NCBI RefSeq assembly: GCF_019457475.1
Contig: NZ_CP080413.1
Location: 2,480,001-2,544,000, forward strand
DNA length: 64,000 bases
From: Shewanella acanthi
GTDB lineage: Bacteria; Pseudomonadota; Gammaproteobacteria; Enterobacterales; Shewanellaceae
Reading direction: 5' to 3'
The notes under the pieces were generated by a model, which made no database searches, had not been told where the DNA came from, and was given only the letters and a program-made list of their open reading frames with translations. Of this stretch, positions 19,579 to 29,140 are shown piece after piece. The stretch's first letter is position 1, and each line of letters begins with the position of its first letter. The translations under genes were made by a program, and so were the position numbers.

Positions 19579-20283
19579 TTACCCCTGGAGCAAAGCGGCA
19601 ACAAGTCCAATGGCGCCACCAAATACCCCGCCCCAGACCACTAACCAGCCCAAATGGGTTTCAATCATTTCCTGCACTATGCGCTTCACCATCTGCGGCG
19701 TTAACTCATTGAGGCGTTGCTCGACAATGTTAGCAATTTTACTCTGAAGATCGGCCATCATTTTAGGCTGCTCAATTTCTTCCTTGAGTAATTCATGAAA
19801 TTTCTCGCTATTGGCCAATTCAACTAAAGAAGCCTTCATCTTCTCAATAAACGGCTCCTTTAAGGGCACGAGCGCTTCTGTGCCACCAAACATGGCCAGC
19901 ATGCCACCGAAGGAAGATTGCGCGACGGTATTCACCAGTGCATCGAATGACGGCGCTAAATCCACCTTATCGATTACCGGCGCTAAATCGAAGTTGGTTA
20001 ATCCTTCTTTCTCGGATAGGAAGCGGTCAATATTTTCGGTAGTAAAGAATTGATTCATCATCAAATGGGCAATGCCCGCCTTAAACTCTTCGAAACGCGA
20101 CGGCACCACACCCGAACCATATAATCCCGGAACTTTTTCAAATAACATGTACACCGCAAGCCAGTTGGTTATCGCCCCCGATAACGCAAACAACCCCACA
20201 TTAAAAACGATTGGCAAACTAAAACCGTAGCCCACAAGTACAAAGATGGCCGCTAACGCATTAGTCACTAAACTTTTATTCAA
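19579..20283 (-). CDS. DUF445 family membrane protein
   Basis: A 234-residue protein with two hydrophobic segments near the amino end (residues 5-45, including GAITNWLAVYMLF) and one at the carboxyl end (about 208-232), flanking a helical soluble part. The GAITNWLAVYMLFEKV motif is characteristic of DUF445. Function unknown; membrane-bound. It is monocistronic, ended by its own terminator, and is divergent from the DUF748 gene. Confidence 0.8.
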   Translation of the reverse strand: MNKSLVTNALAAIFVLVGYGFSLPIVFNVGLFALSGAITNWLAVYMLFEKVPGLYGSGVVPSRFEEFKAGIAHLMMNQFFTTENIDRFLSEKEGLTNFDLAPVIDKVDLAPSFDALVNTVAQSSFGGMLAMFGGTEALVPLKEPFIEKMKASLVELANSEKFHELLKEEIEQPKMMADLQSKIANIVEQRLNELTPQMVKRIVQEMIETHLGWLVVWGGVFGGAIGLVAALLQG

Positions 20284-20586
20284 TCTTTCATCCCCTTAGA
20301 TGCTTATGAACTAATAGCAATGCTGGCTATTTTACCCATGGATGAACACTTTGGTCTAATGATGCGAGGTGATAATCGACATAAATTACCTGCGACGACT
20401 CACCTTTAAATACCGTCAATATCACACAGATATGCTAACTTATTCAGTACTGCATCTCGCTAACCCTGTGGATTTAATCAAGATTTTATAAAACATCTAG
20501 TGTACACTTGCCCATCCTTCAAAAACCTAAGCAGAATTCACCGACAGATTTGTGCACTTTTCATGCATTGGAGCCTTAGACTTACC
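20284..20586. other. Divergent intergenic region, no gene seen
   Basis: About 300 bases between the DUF445 gene (minus) and the DUF748 gene (plus). It presumably holds both promoters; I see no operator-like dyad and no convincing -35/-10 pair. Confidence 0.5.
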
Positions 20587-23500
20587 ATGCCTATGCAACT
20601 TTCCCGATTAAAACTCGCCTTCAGCAGTCGCCCTCGTTATCAACGTATTCTCTTCTATACTTCAGCGGCTTACCTTGGTTACCTTGCCACCTTGGGATGG
20701 ATAATACCCCAATCGATAGTTGCCATAGCACCCGAGAAGATTTCAGCACTACTGCATCGCCCAGTAAATCTTCACGATGTCAGTATCAATCCCTTCAGCA
20801 CAAGGGTAAAAATTGTCGGGCTTGAACTTAAAGAAATAGATAAAAGGCCATTTGCAGGAATAAGCCAGCTAGAGTTTGAGCTCAATATCTGGGAGTCAGC
20901 GCTTAAACAAGCGTTGGTCATTAAGGACATTAAGCTTGAAGGCCCGTACGCAAATATTGAACGCGCCTTATCCCCGACGGGTGAAACCCAATTTAACTTT
21001 GACGATATCCTCGCAGCCCTAAACACACCAGCCGTAAACAATGAACCCGACACCGCCGTTAACACTAGCCCTGCACGCATTATCCTAGGGGATTTCACTC
21101 TAACGGCCGGTCAGGTACATTTCTTCGACAAAACGACCAATGCCGAAATCCACTACCCTGATATTGCCTTGTCCCTATCGCAGTTCGACTCAGCTCATTT
21201 ACTGGTCGATACCGCAGTAAATCCCCCCTCAAGCACAAACGATAAGCCAAGCGACAGCCCAAACACGCTTGATGTCAATCTAAATGAAGATCCGCAATCA
21301 CCTACAGATAATACTCTTAAGTACAATCAATTAAGCGCTGCACTTAAGGATAACCACGACGGAGTTATCACCCTCAAAGGCGAGTTTCAGCTATACCCCT
21401 TTAAACTTGTAGGCGACAGCCAAATCAGTAAAATCAAATTTGCACCGCTTTGGTCCTTTATCGACGAGCAATTTACGGCCGCGCTGACAGATGGACAGCT
21501 CAGCGCCAATAGCCAATTCCAAGTTATGTTTAACGAAGGTAAACCGCTCGAACTGACAACCCAGAACGGCAAAGTTACCCTCGAAAACCTTACCTTTACT
21601 CATCAAGGGCAACCCTTTGTTAAGCTGCCATTGTTCAGTTTGAATGACATTAGTAGCGATTTGGCATTGCAAAAGGTCAATATCGGCAAACTGTACACAA
21701 AGGGCTTAACCCTAAAAGCCATTTTCGATGAACAAGGCCTTGATTTAGGCTCACTATTTACCCCTAAATCCATCGAAAATATCACAGCTCAGCAAACTGC
21801 AATCACGCCGCAAACCACCACTGAAAATCCAAAATCCCACCCTTGGTCTGTCACGCTCAATAGGATCAATGTTGAAAATTACGATATTCAGTTAACGGAG
21901 CACAAACTCACCGCCGATGCGCTGCAATGGCGTATTTACCCACTGAATCTGGCAACCCAAAAAATCACCAGCGCACTGAATAAACCCATTGATTACCAAT
22001 TTTCTTTTAACATCAATGATAAGGGACAGTTCGCATCCCAAGGGCAACTGGATCCGAGTAATGAGGCAATCGATGCCAAGTTACAACTGGATAAACTCGA
22101 TTTGGCTCAGTTCCAACCCTACCTTACGCCCTACGTGAATGTTTATCTTAAGAGCGGCCTGTTAAGCTCTGAAGGACAGCTCAGTGCAGATGCCAAGGGC
22201 AAAGCGATTTTTCAAGGCAGTATTGGGATAGATGAGCTGACCGTTACCGATAAGAGCCGTAAGTCTCCGCTGTTGAAATGGCAAAAGATGACAGTCAATC
22301 AGCTCGATTTTGACCAAGCGACAAACCATATCCAAATCGATAACCTCAGCTTAGATAAACCCTATGCGAAGGTAGTGATTGCCAAGGATAGAACAACCAA
22401 TATCAGCCAACTGCTCGTTGAACAGCCAGAGAGCCAAGCAGCGACAACCCAGCCTAAAGTACAAACCGTTACTCACTTGGAGGCAAGTGAGCATTCCGCA
22501 ACACAGATCGCGAGCACTGGCGGCGCTAACACACCCGAGCTGACCTTAGATATACAAAAAATCACTGTAAACGATGGCTCAGCCTTTTTCGCAGATAACT
22601 CACTGACGCCCAATTTTGCCTCGGGAATCGAGCAACTTTCAGGTTATATCAATCATTTATCGTCTAAACCAGGCACCAAAGCTTCGGTTAATATTCAAGG
22701 GAAAATTGACAGGTATGCCCCCGTGACGCTGAAAGGCGATATCAACCCACTGCTAGAGAAACCCTATCTCGACTTAGACTTAGTGTTTAAAAATGTGGAG
22801 CTTACGTCGGTTAACCCCTATTCGGGCACCTATGCCGGTTATTACATCGACAGAGGACAGCTATCCCTCGCCCTCAATTATCAGCTAGAAGATAACAAAC
22901 TCAAGGGCAGCAACCACTTAGTGGTCGACAAACTTAAACTGGGTAAGCGAAGCAACAGTGACTTAGCGACCAGTTTACCCGTCACCCTTGCTATCGCGCT
23001 GCTCCAAGACAGACATGGTGTCATTGACCTAGGCCTCGATGTTTCGGGAGATTTGAACTCCCCAAGCTTTAGTATTGGTAGCATTCTTATGACGGCGCTA
23101 ACCAATGTGGTGACTAAGGCGGTAACCGCGCCCTTTAGCCTGTTAGCAGGGCTTGTCAGTTCCGATGAAAGCTTAGATCAAGTCAACTTTGCCCCAGGTA
23201 AATACCAGATAAATGCCAAAGAGGAAAAGAACCTAGAGAAACTGGCCAAGGCATTAAACGATCGTCCGATGCTCAAGCTCAATCTTGAAGGCAGCGTCGA
23301 TCTTGTCAGTGATAGCCAAGGCATTGCCGAACGGATCCTAAAACGCAAATTGGCACGGACGGCTAACGTGCAATTTAATGACTTACCGACGGATTTAAGC
23401 CCAAGCCAATTCCCAACACAGGGTCCTTTAGCCGATGCGCTTGTGACACTCTATGAACAGGATCTGAAAACCGATCCCAAGCTGATTAAAGAGGACGTCA

Positions 23501-23757
23501 TTAAGGAGGCGCAAACAAGCCTATCGGATGAGGAGCTCTTAACTCGTTGGCATATCGCCCTTTATAACCTGATTGTAAAAAACCAACAGGTCACCCAAGC
23601 CATGCTCGGTGATTTAGCTCAGGACAGGGCAAAAGCGGTAAAAGCCTATCTGGTAGATACTAAGGCGATTGCCCATGAGCGGATATTCCTGCTAGAGAGT
23701 CGAGTCAGTCTCAATCAACAGGCGGCGCAGGTCACCATGAGCCTAGATGCTAACTAA
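20587..23757 (+). CDS. DUF748/AsmA-like envelope protein
   Basis: A 1056-residue protein (from ATG 20587; the frame is open from 20500 and other starts at 20563 and 20593 are possible). A single hydrophobic segment near the amino end (LFYTSAAYLGYLATLGWIIP) anchors a very long periplasmic part built of repeated beta-strand units (L.L.DL, VTLKGEFQL, FVLKGDI types). This is the DUF748/AsmA-like architecture, related to proteins proposed to bridge the inner and outer membranes and move lipids. Regions of low complexity (Thr/Ser/Pro/Asn-rich) separate blocks near 165-190 and 215-245. Near the carboxyl end it has the FAPGKYQINAKEEKNLEKLAKAL motif. No gene partner lies next to it. Confidence 0.82.
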   Translation: MPMQLSRLKLAFSSRPRYQRILFYTSAAYLGYLATLGWIIPQSIVAIAPEKISALLHRPVNLHDVSINPFSTRVKIVGLELKEIDKRPFAGISQLEFELNIWESALKQALVIKDIKLEGPYANIERALSPTGETQFNFDDILAALNTPAVNNEPDTAVNTSPARIILGDFTLTAGQVHFFDKTTNAEIHYPDIALSLSQFDSAHLLVDTAVNPPSSTNDKPSDSPNTLDVNLNEDPQSPTDNTLKYNQLSAALKDNHDGVITLKGEFQLYPFKLVGDSQISKIKFAPLWSFIDEQFTAALTDGQLSANSQFQVMFNEGKPLELTTQNGKVTLENLTFTHQGQPFVKLPLFSLNDISSDLALQKVNIGKLYTKGLTLKAIFDEQGLDLGSLFTPKSIENITAQQTAITPQTTTENPKSHPWSVTLNRINVENYDIQLTEHKLTADALQWRIYPLNLATQKITSALNKPIDYQFSFNINDKGQFASQGQLDPSNEAIDAKLQLDKLDLAQFQPYLTPYVNVYLKSGLLSSEGQLSADAKGKAIFQGSIGIDELTVTDKSRKSPLLKWQKMTVNQLDFDQATNHIQIDNLSLDKPYAKVVIAKDRTTNISQLLVEQPESQAATTQPKVQTVTHLEASEHSATQIASTGGANTPELTLDIQKITVNDGSAFFADNSLTPNFASGIEQLSGYINHLSSKPGTKASVNIQGKIDRYAPVTLKGDINPLLEKPYLDLDLVFKNVELTSVNPYSGTYAGYYIDRGQLSLALNYQLEDNKLKGSNHLVVDKLKLGKRSNSDLATSLPVTLAIALLQDRHGVIDLGLDVSGDLNSPSFSIGSILMTALTNVVTKAVTAPFSLLAGLVSSDESLDQVNFAPGKYQINAKEEKNLEKLAKALNDRPMLKLNLEGSVDLVSDSQGIAERILKRKLARTANVQFNDLPTDLSPSQFPTQGPLADALVTLYEQDLKTDPKLIKEDVIKEAQTSLSDEELLTRWHIALYNLIVKNQQVTQAMLGDLAQDRAKAVKAYLVDTKAIAHERIFLLESRVSLNQQAAQVTMSLDAN

Positions 23758-24055
23758 CACTTTGCCTTAATTGCGACAGAGTCCATCAAGACTGGAAGCA
23801 TTCATTCTTGATGGACTATTTGAAGTATTCGCCATTTTTGATACGGCATGTTGGACGCTTACCTCCTGGGTTAATCCTCAATTTACCCAAACTCGATGAC
23901 GCTGATGCCTTGGCCTCAACAATCGCTTAGGTTACACTGCCAAGCTTTATGTGCGCAGTATCAGAGACATCTTGAGTGAATCTAACCTGAGCAGATAACG
24001 AAGGTTATGCTCAAGATAGATGAGCTGCATTACTCACCCCTTTTAAGAGGTCAAT
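23758..24055. other. Intergenic region with two inverted repeats
   Basis: GTCCATCAAG and CTTGATGGAC (23781-23816) form a perfect 10-bp stem with a 16-base loop just after the DUF748 stop and may stop transcription. A second imperfect stem (about 23980-24015, TGAGCA..TAAC/GTTATGCTCA) lies 40 bases before the glutaredoxin-like gene. No gene is seen. Confidence 0.45.
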
Positions 24056-24412
24056 ATGTTCATTATTCGCTGGATTTTAGGCAGAATTATCCTGTTACTT
24101 AACTTTGTATTCGCCCCTAAAAAGCGCCATCGCCCAAGCGCAGAGCAACAACAAATTGATGCTCAAACTCAATCACTGGCCCTTTATCAATATCCAGCCT
24201 GCCCCTTCTGCGTAAAGGTGCGCCGCGCCATGCGTCGTCAAGGTCTGAACATCCAAACCCGCGATGCTAAACAGTCACCTTTTAAAGAAGAATTGCAAAA
24301 CCTCGGTGGAAAACAGCAAGTGCCTTGTCTTCGCATCGAAGAAGCTGGCAAAGTGCAATGGCTATATGAGTCTAAAGACATTATTCAATATTTAGATCAA
24401 CGCTTTGCCTAA
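24056..24412 (+). CDS. Glutaredoxin-like protein with N-terminal anchor
   Basis: A 118-residue protein. Residues 1-20 are hydrophobic (IIRWILGRIILLLNFVF) and followed by KKRHR, so it is likely anchored with the domain in the cytoplasm. Residues 41-118 are a glutaredoxin/GST amino-terminal fold with active site C49-PF-C52, the cis-Pro motif QVPCL, and the closing SKDIIQYL helix. It likely reduces or senses thiol-disulfide bonds with glutathione. An AAGAGG ribosome-binding sequence precedes the ATG. Confidence 0.85.
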   Translation: MFIIRWILGRIILLLNFVFAPKKRHRPSAEQQQIDAQTQSLALYQYPACPFCVKVRRAMRRQGLNIQTRDAKQSPFKEELQNLGGKQQVPCLRIEEAGKVQWLYESKDIIQYLDQRFA

Positions 24413-24503
24413 TCACTTATAACTCGACTTTTGTAGAGTGTTGTGTCCCTGAGCATATTGAGGGCGTCTTTGGTTAATTACCAAACGACCAAAAGCGCCC
24501 TTA

Positions 24504-25193
24504 TTAGGAACGCCAAAGATATTCCCTGTCTGAAAAATCAATTAACCACTGGGGCTGATACACCACCATTAAAGTGACGGCCATGCCATTTAACAGCGCC
24601 TCGGGAAACGCCAATAAGGGGATAAGAACAAGATAATTGTCCAGCAATACGCTCCATTCATAATCCGAGGATATCCACATCCAAATCGCCCAACTGAACT
24701 GGTGGGAAACCATCGACAACCCCGCATTAATAAAGGCGCCGACGAAGATAAACACAAAGATATGTTTGGGTAACAGGTGATAGCTGCGGCTGTAGAAAAT
24801 AAAGGCGCAAAACAACGGTATCGCCACGGAAAAAAGGCTAAAAGCGGCGAATTCTGCCGGCTGCTTTAATACAAAAACACTAAAAAATGCGCTGGGAAGA
24901 AGCAATACCACAGTGGCTAAACGCCAGCCAAACATTAACAGAAAAGTGACTATTCCCAGAAAGTGCAAATGCAGTCCCGATTGGATACTGGCATTGACCA
25001 GCCAAAGCGTATTAATGGCTAGCAACACATAAAGCAGGCGCCACTGTAGGCTTTTTTCACGCAGCACCTGTTGCAGTTCGCTGCGTGGCCAAATGGCATA
25101 TATCCAAACGGCTAATAGCACCATCGCCACACATTGAAGTAAACTGATACTCCAGTCGATTTGCGCAAACCAATTAGACCAAGATCCCCTCAT
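24504..25193 (-). CDS. CbiM-like ECF transporter permease, orphan
   Basis: A 229-residue integral membrane protein with about seven hydrophobic segments and the CbiM/NikM-type motifs SGLHLHFLG and FPEALLNGMAVTLMVVYQP. CbiM proteins are the substrate-binding parts of cobalt/nickel ECF transporters. The metal-binding amino-terminal M-H-I motif of true CbiM is absent here, and no cbiN, cbiQ or cbiO gene is nearby. I chose ATG 25193 because AAGGAG lies 9 bases upstream; the frame is open to 25214. Metal transport is therefore unproven. Confidence 0.7.
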   Translation of the reverse strand: MRGSWSNWFAQIDWSISLLQCVAMVLLAVWIYAIWPRSELQQVLREKSLQWRLLYVLLAINTLWLVNASIQSGLHLHFLGIVTFLLMFGWRLATVVLLLPSAFFSVFVLKQPAEFAAFSLFSVAIPLFCAFIFYSRSYHLLPKHIFVFIFVGAFINAGLSMVSHQFSWAIWMWISSDYEWSVLLDNYLVLIPLLAFPEALLNGMAVTLMVVYQPQWLIDFSDREYLWRS

Positions 25194-25452
25194 CGACTCA
25201 CACTCCTTAGCCACTCAATTAAGTCAACATTGATTTGCTTCTGTCCCCATGCCCCCCGTTAGCCTTCCCAAGGTACGCCTTAACTTTACGAGAATTTACA
25301 TTTAAGTTGCCGAACTTCAAGACATTTACCCTATCCAATTTCAAGCAATTATTGAGCGGATATTTAATCGGTTGATACCGAATAATTGTATGATATTAAT
25401 AGGCCTCTTGAGGTATTCTTCACATAGTTAACTGACAAAGAGTAGAATCGCT

Positions 25453-25953
25453 ATGCCACTGAGAACCATCGGTCTAGGCCTATTTGGCTGCTTTTCCCTG
25501 ATCGCCTGCAGCTCAGCGCCCGTAAAACCCCAGGATTTTGCGGGTAAGTTAAAAGATAAATTCACCACAGATATTCGCGCTGACGGCCTCAAATTTTTTA
25601 CCTATCAAGCCAGTATCGTAGAACAAAGAGGCCTTAGGGGTGAGCCCGATGGTGACCAAGATATGTCACGTCAAGGTTCACGACCAGAATCAGGCACAAG
25701 ACAAGGACCGATGCGCCAACATAGTCAAGGTGGCCGAGAACAAGGCCGAAATGACATGAATAAAACTGAAGATTTGGAGCTTTGGGGTCAACAGGTTGAA
25801 TTGGGATTGACTAAAACCCTTGAAATGACAGGTTATTGCCGTGACGGTTACTTCGAATTAAGCCGCTATATCGAATCGGGCCGTGGTGAAATACGTGGAG
25901 AATGCAAAGACGGTGCAACGGATGCAGATAAGCAAAAGTTTGTACGCTATTAA
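25453..25953 (+). CDS. Small lipoprotein of unknown function
   Basis: A 166-residue protein with a signal peptide and lipobox LIAC; the acylated cysteine would be C19. The mature part has a short ordered block, then a disordered stretch rich in Arg, Gly, Gln and Pro (about residues 58-100), then a conserved-looking block with two cysteines (C128 in GYCRDGYFEL and C151 in GECKDG) that may form a disulfide. Family not recognised. It is convergent with the trm112-lpxK-msbA-comEC operon. Confidence 0.75.
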   Translation: MPLRTIGLGLFGCFSLIACSSAPVKPQDFAGKLKDKFTTDIRADGLKFFTYQASIVEQRGLRGEPDGDQDMSRQGSRPESGTRQGPMRQHSQGGREQGRNDMNKTEDLELWGQQVELGLTKTLEMTGYCRDGYFELSRYIESGRGEIRGECKDGATDADKQKFVRY

Positions 25954-26095
25954 CACGTCGCGTTAACGGCTATGGCTTGGCTAAAAAAATACCCCGCCGC
26001 CACTGATAAACGAAAGGCGCGTCCTAAAGTTGAATCGAGAAGATACACCTAAGGCCGCGCTGTCTTAAATTCTTTATCAATAACGCCTTTTTGGC

Positions 26096-26275
26096 TTAGG
26101 CGTTTTCACTTAAGGGTACTGCACGGTTTTCAAGCAATACTGGAATTCCTTCGGTAATAGGATATGCCAGTTTATCGGCTTTACAGACTAACTGCTGCGC
26201 CGTTTTATCGTATTCCAGTTTTCCCTTACACACAGGGCAAGCAACGATATCTAGTAGTTTTTTATCAAATGCCAT
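26096..26275 (-). CDS. Trm112-family small zinc protein
   Basis: A 59-residue protein starting [20 protein letters not shown], with a CxxC zinc motif (C13, C16), a third cysteine at 31 and the closing YPI.EGIPVLL motif of the Trm112/YcaR family. In eukaryotes Trm112 activates methyltransferases; bacterial partners are less clear. It begins 4 bases after lpxK ends, the usual lpxK-ycaR order, so it is co-transcribed with lipid A genes. kdsB, which follows in E. coli, is not here. Confidence 0.93.
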   Translation of the reverse strand: MAFDKKLLDIVACPVCKGKLEYDKTAQQLVCKADKLAYPITEGIPVLLENRAVPLSENA

Positions 26276-26279
26276 GGGC

Positions 26280-27305
26280 TTATTCCTTCAGTTTGCGTCT
26301 GTTATTGCAGTCTGCCTCGTTTTTAGCAGCAATCACTGCGCGCAGGCGACTCATTAGCTGTTCATCAAAAGTGGGTGATAGCTTGGCATCCACGGCCAAA
26401 TACCACCAGTTTTCTTGTGCAAAATCGCGACATTTAACCGCATCTTTTTCAGTCATGAGCAACGGTCGCCCAATTGCCACATCGCTTAACTGCGTTTTAT
26501 CGTAGGCCTGATGATCATCAAAGGCGTGGGTTAACGCTATTTGATAGCCTTGCTGACGCAGGGCATCAAAAAATCGCTCTGGATTACCAATCCCCGCCAT
26601 TGCCACTAGGTCTTGATTTGCATCAAATTCGAGTACTGAGTGAGGTTTGACCGGCAATACACCGCATGGTACAAGCTGCATCTCAAATTGACCTTGGGTT
26701 GCAGGCCCGCCGTTTACCACCACAAAATCCGCTTGGTTGAGCCGCCATGCCCCCTCTCGTAAAGGGCCTGCTGGCAACAGATAGCCATTACCAAGCTGAC
26801 GCTGACCATCAATCACCACCAGCTCAATATCACGGCCTAGAGCATAGTGCTGCAAACCATCATCACTGATGATCACATCGACACCAAACTCAGAAATTAA
26901 CTTATTTGCAGTATCGACGCGTTTTGAGCCCACGACCATAGGCACACCTGTGCGGGCAACGATCATCGCAGGCTCATCGCCTACATCTTTAGGCGTTGCA
27001 TCGGGCGATACGACTTTTACCCCTTGGATATCCGCGCCGTAACCTCGACTGATCACCCCAGGGTTAAAACCATGATGTCTCAGCAATTCGATAAGATAAA
27101 TGACGGTTGGCGTTTTACCACTCCCCCCGACGGTAATATTACCAACAATAATAATGGGCACAGGAAGCTGGGTTTGAGACTTAATTCCTAAACGAAATAA
27201 ACTGCGACGGAAAGTCGTGATAAGCGCAAACAGTAAAGAAAATGGCAGTAACAGCCACCGTAATGGGTGGCCTTGATACCAAATTTTATTAACCAGCGAC
27301 TGCAT
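26280..27305 (-). CDS. lpxK: Tetraacyldisaccharide 4'-kinase
   Basis: A 341-residue inner-membrane-associated kinase that phosphorylates the 4' position of the lipid A disaccharide. An amino-terminal hydrophobic helix ([16 protein letters not shown]) anchors it. The Walker A motif [13 protein letters not shown] is at about residues 55-67, and the DDGLQH motif is present. It abuts msbA with no gap (msbA stop and lpxK start are adjacent) and is followed by trm112, the standard arrangement. Confidence 0.96.
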   Translation of the reverse strand: MQSLVNKIWYQGHPLRWLLLPFSLLFALITTFRRSLFRLGIKSQTQLPVPIIIVGNITVGGSGKTPTVIYLIELLRHHGFNPGVISRGYGADIQGVKVVSPDATPKDVGDEPAMIVARTGVPMVVGSKRVDTANKLISEFGVDVIISDDGLQHYALGRDIELVVIDGQRQLGNGYLLPAGPLREGAWRLNQADFVVVNGGPATQGQFEMQLVPCGVLPVKPHSVLEFDANQDLVAMAGIGNPERFFDALRQQGYQIALTHAFDDHQAYDKTQLSDVAIGRPLLMTEKDAVKCRDFAQENWWYLAVDAKLSPTFDEQLMSRLRAVIAAKNEADCNNRRKLKE

Positions 27306-29108
27306 TTAGCTACCAAACTGCATTTGATAAAGCTTGGCGTACATTCCGCCCTGCTCTAACAACGACTTATGGTTGCCACGTTCGACGATTCTGCCCTGCT
27401 CGACCACGAGGATTTGGTCGGCATTTTCAATCGTCGAAAGACGGTGAGCAATCACCAATGAGGTACGGTTTTGCCGCAGGTTATCTAAACCCTGCTGGAT
27501 GGCTTTTTCAGACTCAGTATCCAGTGCAGAGGTTGCCTCATCAAGGATAAGCACCGGCGCATCACGGAGCATCGCACGGGCAATCGCGATACGTTGACGT
27601 TGACCACCCGAGAGGAGTACACCGTTTTCACCCACTTGGGTATCTAAGCCCTCGGGCAATTGGTCAATAAACTCCATTGCATGAGCAAGCGTCGCCGCTT
27701 CGATAATCTGTTCGCGGGTCACTTCTCCGGGATATGCATAGGCGATGTTGTTGGCAATCGTATCGTTAAACAACGTCACCTGCTGCGACACTAATGCCAC
27801 TTGATTACGCAATGATTTCAACGAGTAATCGTAAATACTGACATCATCGAGCTTAATATCACCCGACTCTAATCCGGTATAGAAACGGGTCACTAAACTG
27901 GCAATGGTCGATTTACCCGAACCTGAGCGCCCCACCAGTGCCAGTGTCTGGCCCTGAGTCACCTCAAAATCGATATTATCCAGCGCAAGGCGCTCCTGCC
28001 CTGGATAGCTAAAGGTCACGCCGCTAAAGCGCAGGTTCCCCTGAGCACGCTCGATAGAATAAGTACCCGTATCCGATTCGGGCGATGAGTCAAGCAACTC
28101 AAATACTGTGGTACAAGCCGCAATACCCCGTTGGAACTCGGCATTAACGCGAGTAAGGTTTTTAATAGGTTGCAACATGGCCATCATGGCACCAAGAATG
28201 GTCGCGAAGGTACCCGCGGTAAGCTCAGACTTCATGCCATCAAAACTTGCCGCATAGAGCACAAAGGCCAAGGCAAAAGAGCCTATGACCATAATAAGCG
28301 GCTGACTGATGGCTTGCGCTACGGCCAACTTCATGTTTTGGTGACGGTTTCTATCGTTCACCTTAGCAAAGCGCGCCGTTTCGGTTTCTTGTCCACCAAA
28401 GGCAAGGACGTTTTTGTGGCCTTTGATCATCTGCTCGGTCGCCGCGCTAACATCACCCATCGCAGTTTGGATCTGCTTAGACACTTTGCGGAAACGACGA
28501 CTCACAATGGTGATCACTAAGCCCATCACAGGACCTATCACTAAGATACAGAGTGACAGCTTCCAAGAATTGTAAAACATCAGTGCCAGCATCCCAATCA
28601 CGGTCACACCGTCACGGACAATCGAAATCAAGGCACTGCCCGATGCACGGGCGATTTGCTCGGTATCGAAGGTCACTTTCGAAATTAGGTTACCGGTATT
28701 TTCCTTATCCATAAAACTGACGGGAAGTCTAAGATAATGTTCAAATACTTGCTGACGCATATTCATAATGAGCTGGGAGCTCATGTAAGAAATACCATAG
28801 GTCGAGACAAAGTTTGCAAAACCGCGCAGGGCAAACATGCCGATGACCACCAGCGGTGCCATCAGCAGCACCTTGTTATCGGCACTGAATCCCTGATTAG
28901 CGGGTAAGGCAATACCGTTACTGATTGCAGGGGCGCTGCTAAAGCCCTTATCAATAAAAGGGCCAATAAAAGAGATAAACGCCGCGTCGACCAAGCCGTA
29001 AACAATGAGGCCTGCGACTGAAAGCATAAACATGCCTTTCATGGGTTTGAGATAGCCGAGTAATCGTTTGAATACTACCCACATTTCGTCATTAGGAGAT
29101 GCTGTCAT
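27306..29108 (-). CDS. msbA: Lipid A export ABC transporter MsbA
   Basis: A 600-residue half-transporter with an amino-terminal six-helix membrane domain (about 25-320) and a carboxyl-terminal ATPase domain. Motifs seen: Walker A GRSGSGKST (near 388), Q-loop SQQVTLFND, signature LSGGQRQRIAIARAM, Walker B VLILDEATSALD, and AHRLST. It flips lipid A-core across the inner membrane. I chose ATG 29108; a GTG at 29117 is also possible. Upstream is comEC (32-base gap), downstream lpxK. Confidence 0.96.
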   Translation of the reverse strand: MTASPNDEMWVVFKRLLGYLKPMKGMFMLSVAGLIVYGLVDAAFISFIGPFIDKGFSSAPAISNGIALPANQGFSADNKVLLMAPLVVIGMFALRGFANFVSTYGISYMSSQLIMNMRQQVFEHYLRLPVSFMDKENTGNLISKVTFDTEQIARASGSALISIVRDGVTVIGMLALMFYNSWKLSLCILVIGPVMGLVITIVSRRFRKVSKQIQTAMGDVSAATEQMIKGHKNVLAFGGQETETARFAKVNDRNRHQNMKLAVAQAISQPLIMVIGSFALAFVLYAASFDGMKSELTAGTFATILGAMMAMLQPIKNLTRVNAEFQRGIAACTTVFELLDSSPESDTGTYSIERAQGNLRFSGVTFSYPGQERLALDNIDFEVTQGQTLALVGRSGSGKSTIASLVTRFYTGLESGDIKLDDVSIYDYSLKSLRNQVALVSQQVTLFNDTIANNIAYAYPGEVTREQIIEAATLAHAMEFIDQLPEGLDTQVGENGVLLSGGQRQRIAIARAMLRDAPVLILDEATSALDTESEKAIQQGLDNLRQNRTSLVIAHRLSTIENADQILVVEQGRIVERGNHKSLLEQGGMYAKLYQMQFGS

Positions 29109-29140
29109 GGAAAACACTAAATTATGGCAAAGTGCCCATT

